A stretch of DNA of 64,000 nucleotides from Clostridium_AD estertheticum_D. GTDB lineage: Bacteria; Bacillota; Clostridia; Clostridiales; Clostridiaceae. A program made the position numbers and the translations under genes. Numbering within the stretch: position 1 is the first letter of the stretch; the number at the start of each line of letters is the position of its first letter. The DNA lies in NCBI RefSeq assembly GCF_018861295.1, contig NZ_JAHLDM010000025.1, forward strand, positions 13,504 through 77,503. Reading direction: 5' to 3'. Under the pieces are notes generated by a model. That model was given only the letters and a program-made list of their open reading frames with translations, made no database searches and was not told where the DNA came from. Positions 8,723-17,048 of the stretch are shown piece by piece.

Positions 8723-8946
8723 TTATTGCAATATTTCCCTCAAAGGCCTCATATTGTCTATTAAATTGTAATCAGAACTATCATCAAAGTTATACTGACC
8801 AATAAAATTAATATGTTCCCATCCAAGTGGAGAAACGTGTCTTAGAAGAGAGTCGATTTAACTCTTACACCATCAGAAGAGGAAGTACTGACATCACCCC
8901 AATGTACAGCATAAGGCTGTCTATGATGATAATCAGAAATTAAATT
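8723..8946 (-). pseudogene. Tn3-family transposase relic (C-terminus)
   Basis: Minus-strand translation gives YHHRQPYAVHWGD and TSSSDGVRVKST, then RHVSPLGWEHINFIGQYNF and NLIDNMRPL, in two frames with a large deletion between them. These are conserved Tn3 TnpA segments: the pre-catalytic SDG motif and the extreme C-terminus. It directly follows the resolvase relic. Confidence 0.75.
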
Positions 8947-9185
8947 TCACAACCCATTCATATCCTTATATTTTCTTGTGTCTAACAATGGCATATCCAA
9001 AACTACTATATTTATTTTCTTTGTTTTTATAAGTTCCTGCCACTCATCTAATATCATTTGCTTGTTTCTTCCTAACCTATCCAGGGATTTAATATATAAA
9101 ATATCTTCTTCCCTAAACATACGCTTCATCAATTGATATTCAGGTCTTTTGAAATCTTTACCACTAGCCTTTTCAATAATACATC
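8947..9185 (-). pseudogene. Serine resolvase (TnpR-like) fragment
   Basis: Encodes ASGKDFKRPEYQLMKRM and DILYIKSLDRLGRNKQMI, then NIVVLDMPLLDTR, typical of the catalytic domain of Tn3-type serine resolvases. The N-terminus with the catalytic Ser (Y-x-R-V-S-T) is missing, and the C-terminal helix-turn-helix is lost where the transposase relic begins. Not functional. Belongs with the Tn3 relics and end 1. Confidence 0.8.
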
Positions 9186-9259
9186 ACTAATATTAGAAAT
9201 ACTATTTATGCTAAGCAAATCATTTTGAGTTAACATAATTTTTCCACCTGCATATACAC

Positions 9260-9420
9260 ACAAAAAAAAGGCTTTGGATTTTCAACCAAAGCCTTTAAAA
9301 AACTATATAATCGGATAACAGACTGTTTATCGCCCAACAGCCAAGCAATCATGGTATTATTGTCCCCCACTAGGGAAAAGAGCGTCATCCTTAACTCTTT
9401 AAGTTATAAAGTATAAATAC
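9260..9420 (-). promoter_or_regulatory. Leader with terminator hairpin upstream of resolvase relic
   Basis: On the minus strand a structured leader (GTTAAGGATGACGCTC ... GTGGGGGACAATAATACC) ends in the hairpin AAAGGCTTTGG-N8-CCAAAGCCTTT with a U-run at 9267-9296. About 30 bp further is an ATG with a ribosome site. The arrangement resembles a transcription-attenuated leader. No riboswitch class is recognised. Confidence 0.45.
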
Positions 9421-9592
9421 TATAATATAGTATATCATTATCATCAGGAAAATAAACTAAAAAATTAAAAATATATACTAGCTAATGTAAAATATGGAAG
9501 CGTATGCAGGCAGATTTTACTATAAATTTTTGAACCTTTTTTATGTTTCATGTCTCTTATATAATAGGTGCACCTAAAAAGGAGGTAATCGC

Positions 9593-10204
9593 ATGGACGA
9601 GATTAATCTAATACAGCGCTGTAAAGAAGACGATATGGATGCCTTTAATGATTTATATAAAAAATACAGCAGCAAGGCCCTTAGAACAGCCTGTCTTATA
9701 TGTGGGCGGAATAATATAGCAGAGGATGTAGTTCAGGAGGCTTTTATAAAATGCTATAAAGAAATTAAAAATTTAAAAAATCCTGAAACCTTTCAAGCTT
9801 GGTTCTATCGTTTACTTACAAGAATAGCCTGGCGTTGTTGCTCAAAAGAAAAAAATCATTTATACATAGAAAGTATGGATGATAATAAGGACACAGTTAC
9901 AGATAGCTTAGTGGTATCTGATATTGCCGAAAAGAGAGAAATTAAACAATTGGTAGGTAATGCTATTAACAAGCTGAGTGTACCTTTAAAAACAACTGTT
10001 ATTCTTTATTATTATAACGAATTATCTATTAAAGAAATATCAAAAGTTTTAGGTTGTTTTCAAGGTACCGTTAAATCAAGACTTTATAATGCTAGAAAGC
10101 TGCTTAAAAAGGGATTAAGCAGTAAAGAATTTGAAGATTATTTTTTAACTGATAAAAATATTAGGAGGGAGTCAGATGAAAAAGCAAGACCATCAACAAT
10201 TTGA
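9593..10204 (+). CDS. ECF-type RNA polymerase sigma factor
   Basis: 203-residue sigma-70-family factor of the extracytoplasmic-function type. Region 2 spans about residues 20-90 (DLYKKYSSKALRTA, AEDVVQEAFIKCYK, FQAWFYRLLTRIAW). Region 4 spans about 120-175 (VGNAINKLSVPLKTTVILYY, then ELSIKEISKVLGCFQGTVKSR as the -35-binding helix-turn-helix). Ribosome site AAAGGAGG. The stop overlaps the next gene by 29 bp, so the two are translationally coupled. Together with the downstream membrane protein it forms a sigma/anti-sigma pair, likely responding to envelope stress. Confidence 0.92.
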   Translation: MDEINLIQRCKEDDMDAFNDLYKKYSSKALRTACLICGRNNIAEDVVQEAFIKCYKEIKNLKNPETFQAWFYRLLTRIAWRCCSKEKNHLYIESMDDNKDTVTDSLVVSDIAEKREIKQLVGNAINKLSVPLKTTVILYYYNELSIKEISKVLGCFQGTVKSRLYNARKLLKKGLSSKEFEDYFLTDKNIRRESDEKARPSTI

Positions 10205-11051
10205 AAATATAATAAAAGTAGTTTTAGCAGATAAGGCTGAAAAAATATCTACCCCAGATAATATGTTTGAAAATATAAAACATGAAATTGAATTTAATAG
10301 GAGTGAAGAAAAGTTTATGTTAAAAGAAAAATTTTTACCTTTAAATTTTAAGAAATCTATTATTGTTGCATGTTGTAGTATTTTTATAGTTACAGGATCA
10401 GTATTAACATTTTCACCAGGTGTCAGGGCCTCAGCACTTCAGAGCATAGATAAATATGTTAATGGTTATACAGATATGAAAAGGTATGATAGGGCTCCAT
10501 CTAAGGATGAACTGAAACAGAATTTAGGATATGAAGCAAAAATGCCGGCTTCACTTGAAGGAGACTATAAGTTAATTAGAAGTCATATATTGGGGCATGT
10601 TGATGGTTTAATACCAGACAAACAATATGATAAAAGAGGAGCAGCTGGTATATATTCAAAGGACAATAATAAAGAAAATTATGTGTCACTAGATCTTTTG
10701 AAAGTTGGAGCAGGTGATGATACTCCAATATTTAAGAATGCTAAAGCTGTAACTATTGGAAATACTGCTGCATACTGGGTAGAATATAAAATACACATAG
10801 TACCTCAAGATATAATGGATAAAAAAACCAAAAAAGAAAAGAATGAAATTGATAAAGCTTGTGAGAGTGGTAAAGAAATCTTAATTAATGTCGGCAGTAA
10901 TGATAACCGTAAGCTTAATGAGGAATTTAAAACTGCACATTCCTTAAAATGGGCAGATAATAAGGTAAATTATCAACTTACTGATGAAAATAACAAATTA
11001 ACTTTTAAAGAGATGTCAAAAATGGCTGAAGGTATAATAAATTCAAAATAA
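10176..11051 (+). CDS. Membrane-bound anti-sigma-like protein
   Basis: 291 residues with a cytoplasmic N-terminus of about 65 residues, one membrane helix (about 68-84, SIIVACCSIFIVTGSVLTF) and an extracytoplasmic C-terminal domain with Gly/Ala-rich AAYWVEYKIHIV. The topology and position directly after an ECF sigma gene, with overlapping reading frames, match Clostridium/Bacillus anti-sigma proteins (RsiV/DUF4367-like). The N-terminal part would hold the sigma factor until an outside signal triggers release. It starts from ATG with GGAGGGAG just upstream. Role inferred from context. Confidence 0.75.
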   Translation: MKKQDHQQFENIIKVVLADKAEKISTPDNMFENIKHEIEFNRSEEKFMLKEKFLPLNFKKSIIVACCSIFIVTGSVLTFSPGVRASALQSIDKYVNGYTDMKRYDRAPSKDELKQNLGYEAKMPASLEGDYKLIRSHILGHVDGLIPDKQYDKRGAAGIYSKDNNKENYVSLDLLKVGAGDDTPIFKNAKAVTIGNTAAYWVEYKIHIVPQDIMDKKTKKEKNEIDKACESGKEILINVGSNDNRKLNEEFKTAHSLKWADNKVNYQLTDENNKLTFKEMSKMAEGIINSK

Positions 11052-11068
11052 ATTTTGAATTAAATAAA

Positions 11069-11111
11069 TATAAGTTATTGTGAAGTATTTTATATTTCAC
11101 AATAACTTATA
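11069..11111. terminator. 16-bp stem hairpin between anti-sigma gene and vanZ-like gene
   Basis: Perfect arms TATAAGTTATTGTGAA and TTCACAATAACTTATA around an 11-nt loop. There is only a weak U-tract, so it may attenuate rather than fully stop transcription into the VanZ-like gene. It argues against an earlier start for that gene. Confidence 0.65.
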
Positions 11112-11148
11112 TATATTAAAAAGTATAATAATGGGAGATGAAACATTT

Positions 11149-11793
11149 ATGCTTGTTACAGTCATTAAATCAATATCTTATGAATACATATGCTTAATAT
11201 TTTTTTGTTTTATATTTCAAATAGTTATGGTTAAAAAAGAACATAAAAATGGACATAGGTATAGTTGGAAGCATTTTATATGGGTTTATATTTTCTATAT
11301 ATACTTAATGCTTGTATTTATTTGCACTGGTGTTGGAACTCTTTATGAATTTAGACTATATGGAACAGCTATCAGCCTAAATCAAATTAATTTAATACCT
11401 TTTAGTATTACTTCTGGAGGAATTATGACACATATTGCAAACGCTATAATGTTTTTACCTTTAGGCTTTCTTTTACCTCTTATTTGGGAGCAATTTAAAT
11501 CAGCTGGGAAAGTGGTATATACAGGATTATTATTTTCATTAGCAATTGAATTAAGTCAACTTTTGGATAGGAGAACTACTGATATAGATGATTTAATAAT
11601 GAATACCATGGGAGCATTTTTAGGTTTGGTAATTTTCTATTTATTTGAGAAACTGTTCAAAAGTAAGAAAGAAAAACAAAAAGATAGCTTAATAAGAACA
11701 AAACTGTCTTTTTTAGCTTATCATGAAGCTTGTTTTTATCTTATTTTTTCATTTGCAGGTGTATTTTTACTCTATAAGCCATTTTTATTCTAA
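11149..11793 (+). CDS. VanZ-like membrane protein
   Basis: Integral membrane protein with four to five hydrophobic segments and the VanZ-family core FNLIPF-type motif (INLIPFSITSGG), then ANAIMFLPLGFLLPLIW and the acidic LDRRTTDIDDLIMNTMGAFLG block. VanZ proteins are linked to glycopeptide tolerance and envelope stress, but most are of unknown function. I take ATG 11149 because GGGAGA lies 10 bp upstream and earlier in-frame codons fall inside the hairpin. It follows the sigma/anti-sigma genes and may be part of that stress regulon. Confidence 0.82.
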   Translation: MLVTVIKSISYEYICLIFFCFIFQIVMVKKEHKNGHRYSWKHFIWVYIFYIYLMLVFICTGVGTLYEFRLYGTAISLNQINLIPFSITSGGIMTHIANAIMFLPLGFLLPLIWEQFKSAGKVVYTGLLFSLAIELSQLLDRRTTDIDDLIMNTMGAFLGLVIFYLFEKLFKSKKEKQKDSLIRTKLSFLAYHEACFYLIFSFAGVFLLYKPFLF

Positions 11794-11804
11794 CTAAATG
11801 CTAA

Positions 11805-11842
11805 GGGGTCAGACCTATAGGGATACGGTTCACAAAAGCTAA
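11805..11842 (+). repeat. Possible degenerate Tn3-type end
   Basis: 38-nt stretch starting GGGGTCAGACC and ending AAAAGCTAA, with the length and end pattern of a Tn3-family terminus but without close similarity to the other ends in the window. Weak call. Confidence 0.25.
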
Positions 11843-11864
11843 AAATTGATGAAGAGACATTCTT

Positions 11865-11902
11865 GGGGTAGCATACACAAAAATGATATTTCGTACGTTA
11901 AG
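11865..11902 (+). repeat. Tn3-family terminal repeat (end 2, left)
   Basis: 38 nt, starts GGGGTAGCATACAC and ends CGTACGTTAAG. Partner of end 3 at 13022-13059; closely related to end 10 at 63785. Confidence 0.85.
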
Positions 11903-12297
11903 AAAAACATAGCCCTATAAATGTAACAATCTAGGTTGTAAAGTGCTTAGTTTAACAAAACTAAGCTCCTAAATGTCCATTTCAATTTAAATTAAATTTA
12001 TAATGTACTAAAAAAAATCAATATTTTCCCATCAAGTGAGTGGTTATTATTATCATAAACTCACTCCTAAAAAGTGTCCCATAGGTCACAAAATCAATGT
12101 ACTATATTTGTAATATATCAGATAAAACAATACATTCAAATATACAATAAGAAAAAAGGCTTTAGTTTAATCTACTATAAGCTTTATGTATCAATGCTTT
12201 ATGCTGTTTTTACGAATGTAAGGTTTTAAGTAAAATCGTACATTCGTTTGTGACGTATTTTATGAAAGATATGAACTAAATCAACACAAATTATTTA

Positions 12298-12897
12298 TTA
12301 CAACTGTATTATAATATCGTGACCAATTGGTGTATCTGTAAGTGGTAGATTATATTCTTTAAAAATCAACTTAATTCCAGAAATATTGTCTGGTAGCGGT
12401 GGTGATATAATGAATTTATTGTGTAAAAATTCGTCTCCACCTGTTCCACTCGAAAATCGGCAATCATATTGGTCGCTTATAAACAATTGAAAAAGAGTAT
12501 GTCGTGACTGGCATTCTGATGAATCACTTAAATTATCCCAATCTATATTGAGATTTACAACACTGCAGTTAGAATACTGACGGATATAAATTATAGAAAA
12601 AAACCTATTATCTACTTCGATTGACTTTAATACCTGTAAATTGCTTTGAAATCCCTCTGGCTCAACTAAAGGTCTGTATGTCTTATCATTCCACAGTGAA
12701 CCAAATATTGATTTTAATAGGTCCTCGTATAAATCAAATTTTTCTGCCCAATTAGATATGAATTCAAAAGGTGGATAACCAGGGTTGTTGTTTGAAGTTT
12801 CCTTGCGTTGTTTTATTAACTCACAAATTTTTTCATCTATTAGATTGATTTTGTCATCATAATAATTGGTTGGTCGCTTAAATGACATTCGTTTCAT
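12298..12897 (-). CDS. Unknown passenger protein of Tn3-type element
   Basis: 199 residues, not recognised. The sequence is soluble, with no signal or membrane segment. It has an N-terminal coiled-coil-like helix (KINLIDEKICELIKQRKE) and a mixed alpha/beta remainder with several aromatic residues. The C-terminal half has YIRQYSNCSVVNLNIDWD and a Gly-rich FSSGTGGDEF loop. Ribosome site AGGAGGT lies 6-10 bp from the ATG. It is the only gene inside the 11865-13059 element, so it was carried there as cargo. The leader upstream of this gene is shared with the element beginning at 63785. Confidence 0.65.
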   Translation of the reverse strand: MKRMSFKRPTNYYDDKINLIDEKICELIKQRKETSNNNPGYPPFEFISNWAEKFDLYEDLLKSIFGSLWNDKTYRPLVEPEGFQSNLQVLKSIEVDNRFFSIIYIRQYSNCSVVNLNIDWDNLSDSSECQSRHTLFQLFISDQYDCRFSSGTGGDEFLHNKFIISPPLPDNISGIKLIFKEYNLPLTDTPIGHDIIIQL

Positions 12898-13021
12898 TCA
12901 ATACCTCCTAAAAAATTTTCTTCGTGCTTTTCTACTGTTGCGACACAAAACATTTGTTTAATTATACTATTATTACTGTTACTTAACCAGTAAATTATTA
13001 CATTTATGGGGTTTTAATTTC

Positions 13022-13059
13022 ATTAACGTACGAAATATCATTTTTGTGTATGCTACCCC
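13022..13059 (-). repeat. Tn3-family terminal repeat (end 3, right)
   Basis: Complement starts GGGGTAGCATACACAAAAAT and ends CGTACGTTAAT. Pairs with end 2. Confidence 0.85.
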
Positions 13060-13060
13060 C

Positions 13061-13214
13061 TTTTGAACTTGTTATTGAGTATTTAGAAAAATTACGTGCT
13101 CCGCATAAAAAGATTATGTGGTTTGAGCGCTCTGCTCATATGCCTAATTTTGAAGAATCAGATATGTTTTGTGAATTTTGCATATCTCTACTGAAGGAAA
13201 TGACAATTGTATAG
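13061..13214 (+). pseudogene. Alpha/beta hydrolase C-terminal fragment
   Basis: Encodes PFELVIEYLEKLRAPHKK then IMWFERSAHMPNFEESDMF, ending at a normal stop. This is the C-terminus, with the catalytic His (SAHMPNFEE), of the proline-iminopeptidase-like hydrolase subfamily. The rest of the gene is cut off by the Tn3-type element. A short HSWGS-like remnant (CATTCTTGGGGTAGC) sits at its far end. Confidence 0.75.
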
Positions 13215-13282
13215 TAGTAGTGGTCGCTACTGATGACAATTAAACAACTCCAAGTGTTAAAAAAGACACTGTGGAAGTACAA

Positions 13283-13403
13283 ATAAACCCTTGTTATTCA
13301 GTGTTTATACTTTTGTTTACAAATTAGTTTACAGTACTTGAAACATTTATAGCAACAGCAATTATGATATTTATAGAGGACTTAAAGACATACCGTATAA
13401 CAT
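13283..13403. repeat. Partial third copy of the 1.4-kb repeat
   Basis: About 120 bp (ATAAACCCTTGTTATTCAGTG ... GACATACCGTATAACAT, abbreviated) matching 3347-3465 and 6072-6175 in the same orientation. It is a leftover of the same sequence family, placed downstream of the HxlR gene. Confidence 0.75.
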
Positions 13404-13446
13404 TATTATTATGTTATATGGTTTTTAGTGAAATTATTTAAATGTT

Positions 13447-13779
13447 CTAAATTTCTTGGATAAACAAATGTTCATTACGCCATTGTCTTATTAATAATAT
13501 TATAGGTTTTAGACTCTTGCCATATTCAGTTAATGAATATTCTACTTTTGGAGGAACTTGAAAATACATTTTTCTACTAACAATATTATAGCTTTCAAAT
13601 TTTTTAAGTTGTTGTATTAGCATTTTTTCAGTAATTGAAGGTATTTTTTTTCTGAGTTCTCCAAATCGTAAGGTACCATTTTGTAAAGTCCATAAAACCC
13701 ACATACTCCATTTTCCACTAATTAAATCAATGGTGAAATCTATGGGACAAGTATATAATTTATCTTTTATTATTGACAT
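13447..13779 (-). CDS. HxlR-family transcriptional regulator
   Basis: 110-residue winged-helix DNA-binding protein with the HxlR/DUF24 signature: N-terminal Cys (YTCPIDFTIDLISGKWSMWV), recognition region LRFGELRKKIPSITEKMLIQ and wing PPKVEYSLTEYGKSL. Members such as HypR/YodB often sense electrophiles or oxidants through the N-terminal Cys (here C11). It is divergent from a flavin-reductase-like gene, the usual target layout, with a shared 134-bp intergenic region. Ribosome site GGAGGTGT. Confidence 0.9.
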   Translation of the reverse strand: MSIIKDKLYTCPIDFTIDLISGKWSMWVLWTLQNGTLRFGELRKKIPSITEKMLIQQLKKFESYNIVSRKMYFQVPPKVEYSLTEYGKSLKPIILLIRQWRNEHLFIQEI

Positions 13780-13913
13780 AAATACACCTCCTTCAAATTT
13801 TATCCACTTACCTTTTGTATAGTATTATACTTAAAAGTAGGTACTTGCACAATATATAATATTAGCTTAAGGTTATTTTATAAGTTTCTAAATATAAGGA
13901 GGTTAACTATATA
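13780..13913. promoter_or_regulatory. Divergent promoter region, HxlR / flavin reductase
   Basis: Contains the palindromic stretches GTATA-GTAT-TATAC and AAGTA-GG-TACTT, the latter overlapping a TTGCAC -35-like box for the flavin reductase gene. Likely operator for the adjacent HxlR protein. It differs from the six-site operator found after 26 kb. Confidence 0.4.
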
Positions 13914-14480
13914 ATGGATAAAATAAAAATGGGGAATAAAAATTATCTCTACCCGAATCCTATAATACTTGTTGGTACAAATGTTAATGGTAAACCTAAT
14001 TACTTAAACGTTTCATATTGTGGTATAGTAAATCGAATTCCAGCTATGATTTCAATATCGCTTAATAGATCTCATTATACATGTACTGGAATTAAACAAA
14101 ATAAATCTTTTAGTATTAATATTCCATCAGTGGAGATGCTAGAAGTTACAGATTATTGTGGTATTGTATCCGGAAAAGATGTTGATAAATCAAACATCTT
14201 TAATACTTTTTACGGAGGTCTTAAAGATGTTCCAATGATACAGGAATGTCCTATTAATATGGAATGCAGGGTTGTTCATGAATTAGATTTAGGTGGCACT
14301 AATATAATTATAATAGGTGAAGTAGTGCAAACATACTCCGAAGAAAAATATCTCACAAATAATATTCCTGATTTAAAAAAAATTAATCCTATTTTAGTTT
14401 CTATATATGAATTTAATTATTATAATGTGGGAGAAAAAATCGGTAAAGCTTGGGATGTAGGCAAAAACTATGGAAACTAA
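13914..14480 (+). CDS. Flavin reductase-like FMN-binding protein
   Basis: 188 residues of the flavin-reductase/FMN-binding split-barrel family. Visible landmarks are PNPIILVGTNVNGKPNYLNV at the N-terminus, the NKSFSINIPS strand and the DYCGIVSGKDVDKSN block typical of the clostridial subgroup. It likely binds FMN and reduces flavins or a small substrate with NAD(P)H. It is divergent from an HxlR regulator. The paralogue at 51459-52028 lies in the ACGX peptide operon and is under a different HxlR-like operator. Ribosome site AAGGAGG. Confidence 0.88.
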   Translation: MDKIKMGNKNYLYPNPIILVGTNVNGKPNYLNVSYCGIVNRIPAMISISLNRSHYTCTGIKQNKSFSINIPSVEMLEVTDYCGIVSGKDVDKSNIFNTFYGGLKDVPMIQECPINMECRVVHELDLGGTNIIIIGEVVQTYSEEKYLTNNIPDLKKINPILVSIYEFNYYNVGEKIGKAWDVGKNYGN

Positions 14481-14748
14481 AAATAATGCAAAGAACGCGG
14501 TTTTTATCAATTATCCTAATATCTGCCCAAGCGAATCTTAAATCATTATTTAAGATAGTTTGAATACTAGTTTTTGAGTTATCGTGGACATAGACCTAGT
14601 TATCATCATATCCTACTAGTACCTTTTCTATATTAGATACTTATATAGTATATTATAGTTTTATTTGTAGATAATTGAAAATAAGCTAAACTATACCTAT
14701 ATATTATCGATAATTATATAGCTAAACTAAATTCTAGGAGGAATTTAT

Positions 14749-15447
14749 TTGTATAATCGAGTATCATCACTTATGAGTTATAGAAATAACTATAATAATA
14801 TATTAAGTACTAATAAAACAACAACTAGTACTAATAATATTAATACAATTACTAATAAATATACTTCGGGTAATTATGATGAACTTAAATTTAATAATAA
14901 TGTTTTGAATGTGAGTAGTGGAACAAATTATAAAATTAAAACTTTAATGCATGGATATGCTGATATATATGTAAAGGAAGGCAATAATATAGGATTACTT
15001 TTTTATGATATGTATCCTGATAAAGATGTTTCAGAAGCATTTTCTGAGGATGAATTTAATGATATGGCTCAATCGACTAAATTAGTCAAAATTATTGGTG
15101 GCAATTATCCTTTAGATGAAAAGTTAGATTTATTAAGAACCTTTTTACCTAATTGCCAAGAAGTAAGAGCCAGACTGGAAAGTTTGGGTGCTGAGACTGG
15201 GAAAATGATTCAACTTGATAACAAATCTGAAAAAGTACTTTTTGAACCAAGTGGTTGGCTATATACTCAAGAGGATCTTACAAATCTTCGGAGTGCATAT
15301 ACCGATAAGGATTTTTCTCAATTTGGTTATACTGAAAACTCTAAGTTTACAATTGATGGTAAAGATTATAAATTAGATAGTACTGGTCACTTAAACATTC
15401 CTGAAGGTACTATATGTACACCAGATAGAGTTAAACTTACTAAATAA
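14749..15447 (+). CDS. Hypothetical 232-residue protein with TTG start
   Basis: Starts with TTG at 14749, supported by AGGAGG at 14736-14741. The first 55 residues are Asn/Thr-rich low complexity (NKTTTSTNNINTITNKY); the remainder looks folded and soluble. The middle segment (DKDVSEAFSEDEFNDMAQ) is acidic, and the C-terminus KFTIDGKDYKLDSTGHLNIP resembles an exposed beta-hairpin. There is no signal peptide or membrane helix. I recognise no family. Confidence 0.6.
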   Translation: MYNRVSSLMSYRNNYNNILSTNKTTTSTNNINTITNKYTSGNYDELKFNNNVLNVSSGTNYKIKTLMHGYADIYVKEGNNIGLLFYDMYPDKDVSEAFSEDEFNDMAQSTKLVKIIGGNYPLDEKLDLLRTFLPNCQEVRARLESLGAETGKMIQLDNKSEKVLFEPSGWLYTQEDLTNLRSAYTDKDFSQFGYTENSKFTIDGKDYKLDSTGHLNIPEGTICTPDRVKLTK

Positions 15448-15648
15448 TAGTCCAAGCATATTTGACTAGGCAAGAGGTATAATAGATTTTTTGAATTTAA
15501 TAAAATGAGTATTCTAGGATGAAAACCATTTGAAATACAGGGATGTATGTGGATGCAAATATACATAATTTATGCAAATCATAGTATGATTAAATATATA
15601 TTGTTAGTCTAAATTGTTATTCACGATGATACAAAAAGGGGAATGATT

Positions 15649-16065
15649 TTGAAGAAAAAAGTAATTGTAATCTCAATATTTTTGTTTTTAATTACAACAA
15701 TCATATGGCTGTTGTATTTTAAAGGCATCATAGGAAATAAACCATTTAAACATCTGAATAAATCTGATATATCATCAATAAGTGTACTTGGTTCTCCACC
15801 AAATAGGACAGTGGTAATCAATAAGGAAGAACAGATTGACGAAGTTGTAGATACATTAAATACTGTCCCTACCTATCAAAAGGTTGATTCTAGCAAAATC
15901 ATCGTTGGGCAGCTTATACAATTTACTTTAACAATGAAAGATGGTAGCATATTGAAATTAAAAGTATTCACTCCGACTATTGTAATTAATGGGCAGTCAT
16001 ATTTAAGCAAATATGGATTTTGTGAAGAATTGAATGCTTTAGGTAATAAACTGTTAAAGAATTAA
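15649..16065 (+). CDS. Hypothetical membrane-anchored protein
   Basis: About 138 residues with an N-terminal signal-anchor (VIVISIFLFLITTIIWLLY) and an extracytoplasmic alpha/beta domain (ISSISVLGSPPNRTVVIN, EEQIDEVVDTLNTVPTY). TTG 15649 is better spaced from AAGGGGAA than ATG 15643, which would leave almost no gap. The domain resembles small clostridial lipoprotein-like or inhibitor-like domains, but I cannot name it. It is followed 30 bp later by a second small membrane-protein gene, probably the same operon. Confidence 0.6.
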   Translation: MKKKVIVISIFLFLITTIIWLLYFKGIIGNKPFKHLNKSDISSISVLGSPPNRTVVINKEEQIDEVVDTLNTVPTYQKVDSSKIIVGQLIQFTLTMKDGSILKLKVFTPTIVINGQSYLSKYGFCEELNALGNKLLKN

Positions 16066-16094
16066 GGATATACGGAGTAAAAGGAGAAGTAAAG

Positions 16095-16289
16095 ATGAAT
16101 AAAATTGTTAAATTGGTAATACAAGCAGTTGAATATTTTTTGGTTGTATTATTCGTATTTTGGATTTTTAGAAAGATAGGGATTAAGACAGATTCCTCTA
16201 TGATTGCATTAGCAATTGGTTCAACAATTGGATGGGCAATAATTAAAGTAGGTAAAAGTATTATGAAGCGTAAACAAATAAATGATTAG
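16095..16289 (+). CDS. Small two-helix membrane protein
   Basis: 64 residues with two hydrophobic helices (LVIQAVEYFLVVLFVFWIF and MIALAIGSTIGWAIIKVG) separated by a polar turn and ending in KRKQIND. The ribosome site AAAGGAGAA is well placed. It is cotranscribed with the preceding membrane-anchored gene by spacing. Function unknown. Confidence 0.6.
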   Translation: MNKIVKLVIQAVEYFLVVLFVFWIFRKIGIKTDSSMIALAIGSTIGWAIIKVGKSIMKRKQIND

Positions 16290-16298
16290 TAGGGTTTC

Positions 16299-16313
16299 TT
16301 ACCCCTGGGGTAA
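16299..16313. repeat. Palindrome TTACCCCTGGGGTAA (site 1 of 3)
   Basis: Odd-length perfect palindrome within a conserved context GGGTTTCTTACC...GGGGTAAAAGATGATTA. The same unit recurs at 19235-19249 and, with one change, at 22729-22743. Confidence 0.6.
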
Positions 16314-16343
16314 AAGATGATTACCATTTATTATTATTCAATG

Positions 16344-17048
16344 TTACTTTTTCCATTTTCTTTTCAACACATCACATTTGCATACATTTAAACATTCACC
16401 ACATTGGATACATTCCTTCGTGTTCCAATTATTATTTTTCACCATATCAGCTACCTCAATACCCATTAAACAGTTGTTAGTACACCTTTTGCACTGAGTA
16501 CATTTTTCACTTTTGCATGTTATTTTCAAAGAAGGTAATTTTAAAAAACTTCCAATATTCATTCCAATATAATTAAATATATACATAGGACAGATATATT
16601 GGCACCAAGTTCTTTTACCTAACACTATTGTTATTAAAATAATAGATATAGTTATTATATAATACCGAATTAAGTCATGAAAGCTAGATACTGAAACCTT
16701 AGTATCTACCATATGATAAGGTAATATTATTTTTTGGAAACCATGCATTATTAGCGGCGCTATTATTAATGTAAAAAAGACACCTCCTGTTAACCATTTT
16801 AAATTAGGTAATTTATGTTTTGGCTTAGTAGTAGGAACTAATTCTTGTAATGCACCAAATGGACATATATAACTACACCATGATCCTCCAAAGAATATTG
16901 CAGACAAAATCATTAATAGAAATATAATATGCATAATTGTAAATGTTTTTTCAAAACTTGCCTGTACTATCAAAACTGGTGCAAAGTAGTTCAATGTAAT
17001 TGGCAATAAAATAAAAGATAAAAAACTAATGCTCTTTCTTAAATTCAT
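16344..17048 (-). CDS. NapH/YccM-like polyferredoxin membrane protein
   Basis: 234 residues with four to five membrane helices and two CxxxCP motifs at helix ends (WCSYICPFGALQE, WCQYICPMYIF). The C-terminus binds two 4Fe-4S clusters (CTQCKRCTNNC and CIQCGECLNVC). Such proteins pass electrons between the membrane and redox partners. Here it lacks neighbouring nap/nos genes and has a divergent membrane LuxR-type regulator 340 bp away, which may control it. The first Cys of the double motif (C167) could also serve the cluster. Ribosome site GGGAGC. Confidence 0.85.
   Translation of the reverse strand: MNLRKSISFLSFILLPITLNYFAPVLIVQASFEKTFTIMHIIFLLMILSAIFFGGSWCSYICPFGALQELVPTTKPKHKLPNLKWLTGGVFFTLIIAPLIMHGFQKIILPYHMVDTKVSVSSFHDLIRYYIITISIILITIVLGKRTWCQYICPMYIFNYIGMNIGSFLKLPSLKITCKSEKCTQCKRCTNNCLMGIEVADMVKNNNWNTKECIQCGECLNVCKCDVLKRKWKK

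Larger units (their letters stand above)
11865..13059. mobile_element. Non-autonomous Tn3-family element carrying one passenger gene
   Basis: 1.2 kb bounded by matching inverted 38-bp ends. The left end starts GGGGTAGCATACACAAAAAT and finishes CGTACGTTAAG; the right end (complement) is the same except for its last bases. Similarity continues inward for about 20 bp (CATAAATGTAA). There is no transposase or resolvase inside, only the unknown 199-residue gene. It sits in a hydrolase gene whose C-terminal end resumes immediately to the right. The left flank reads ...CATTCTT, consistent with the HSW of a hydrolase nucleophile motif. A clear 5-bp target duplication is not seen. Confidence 0.8.
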
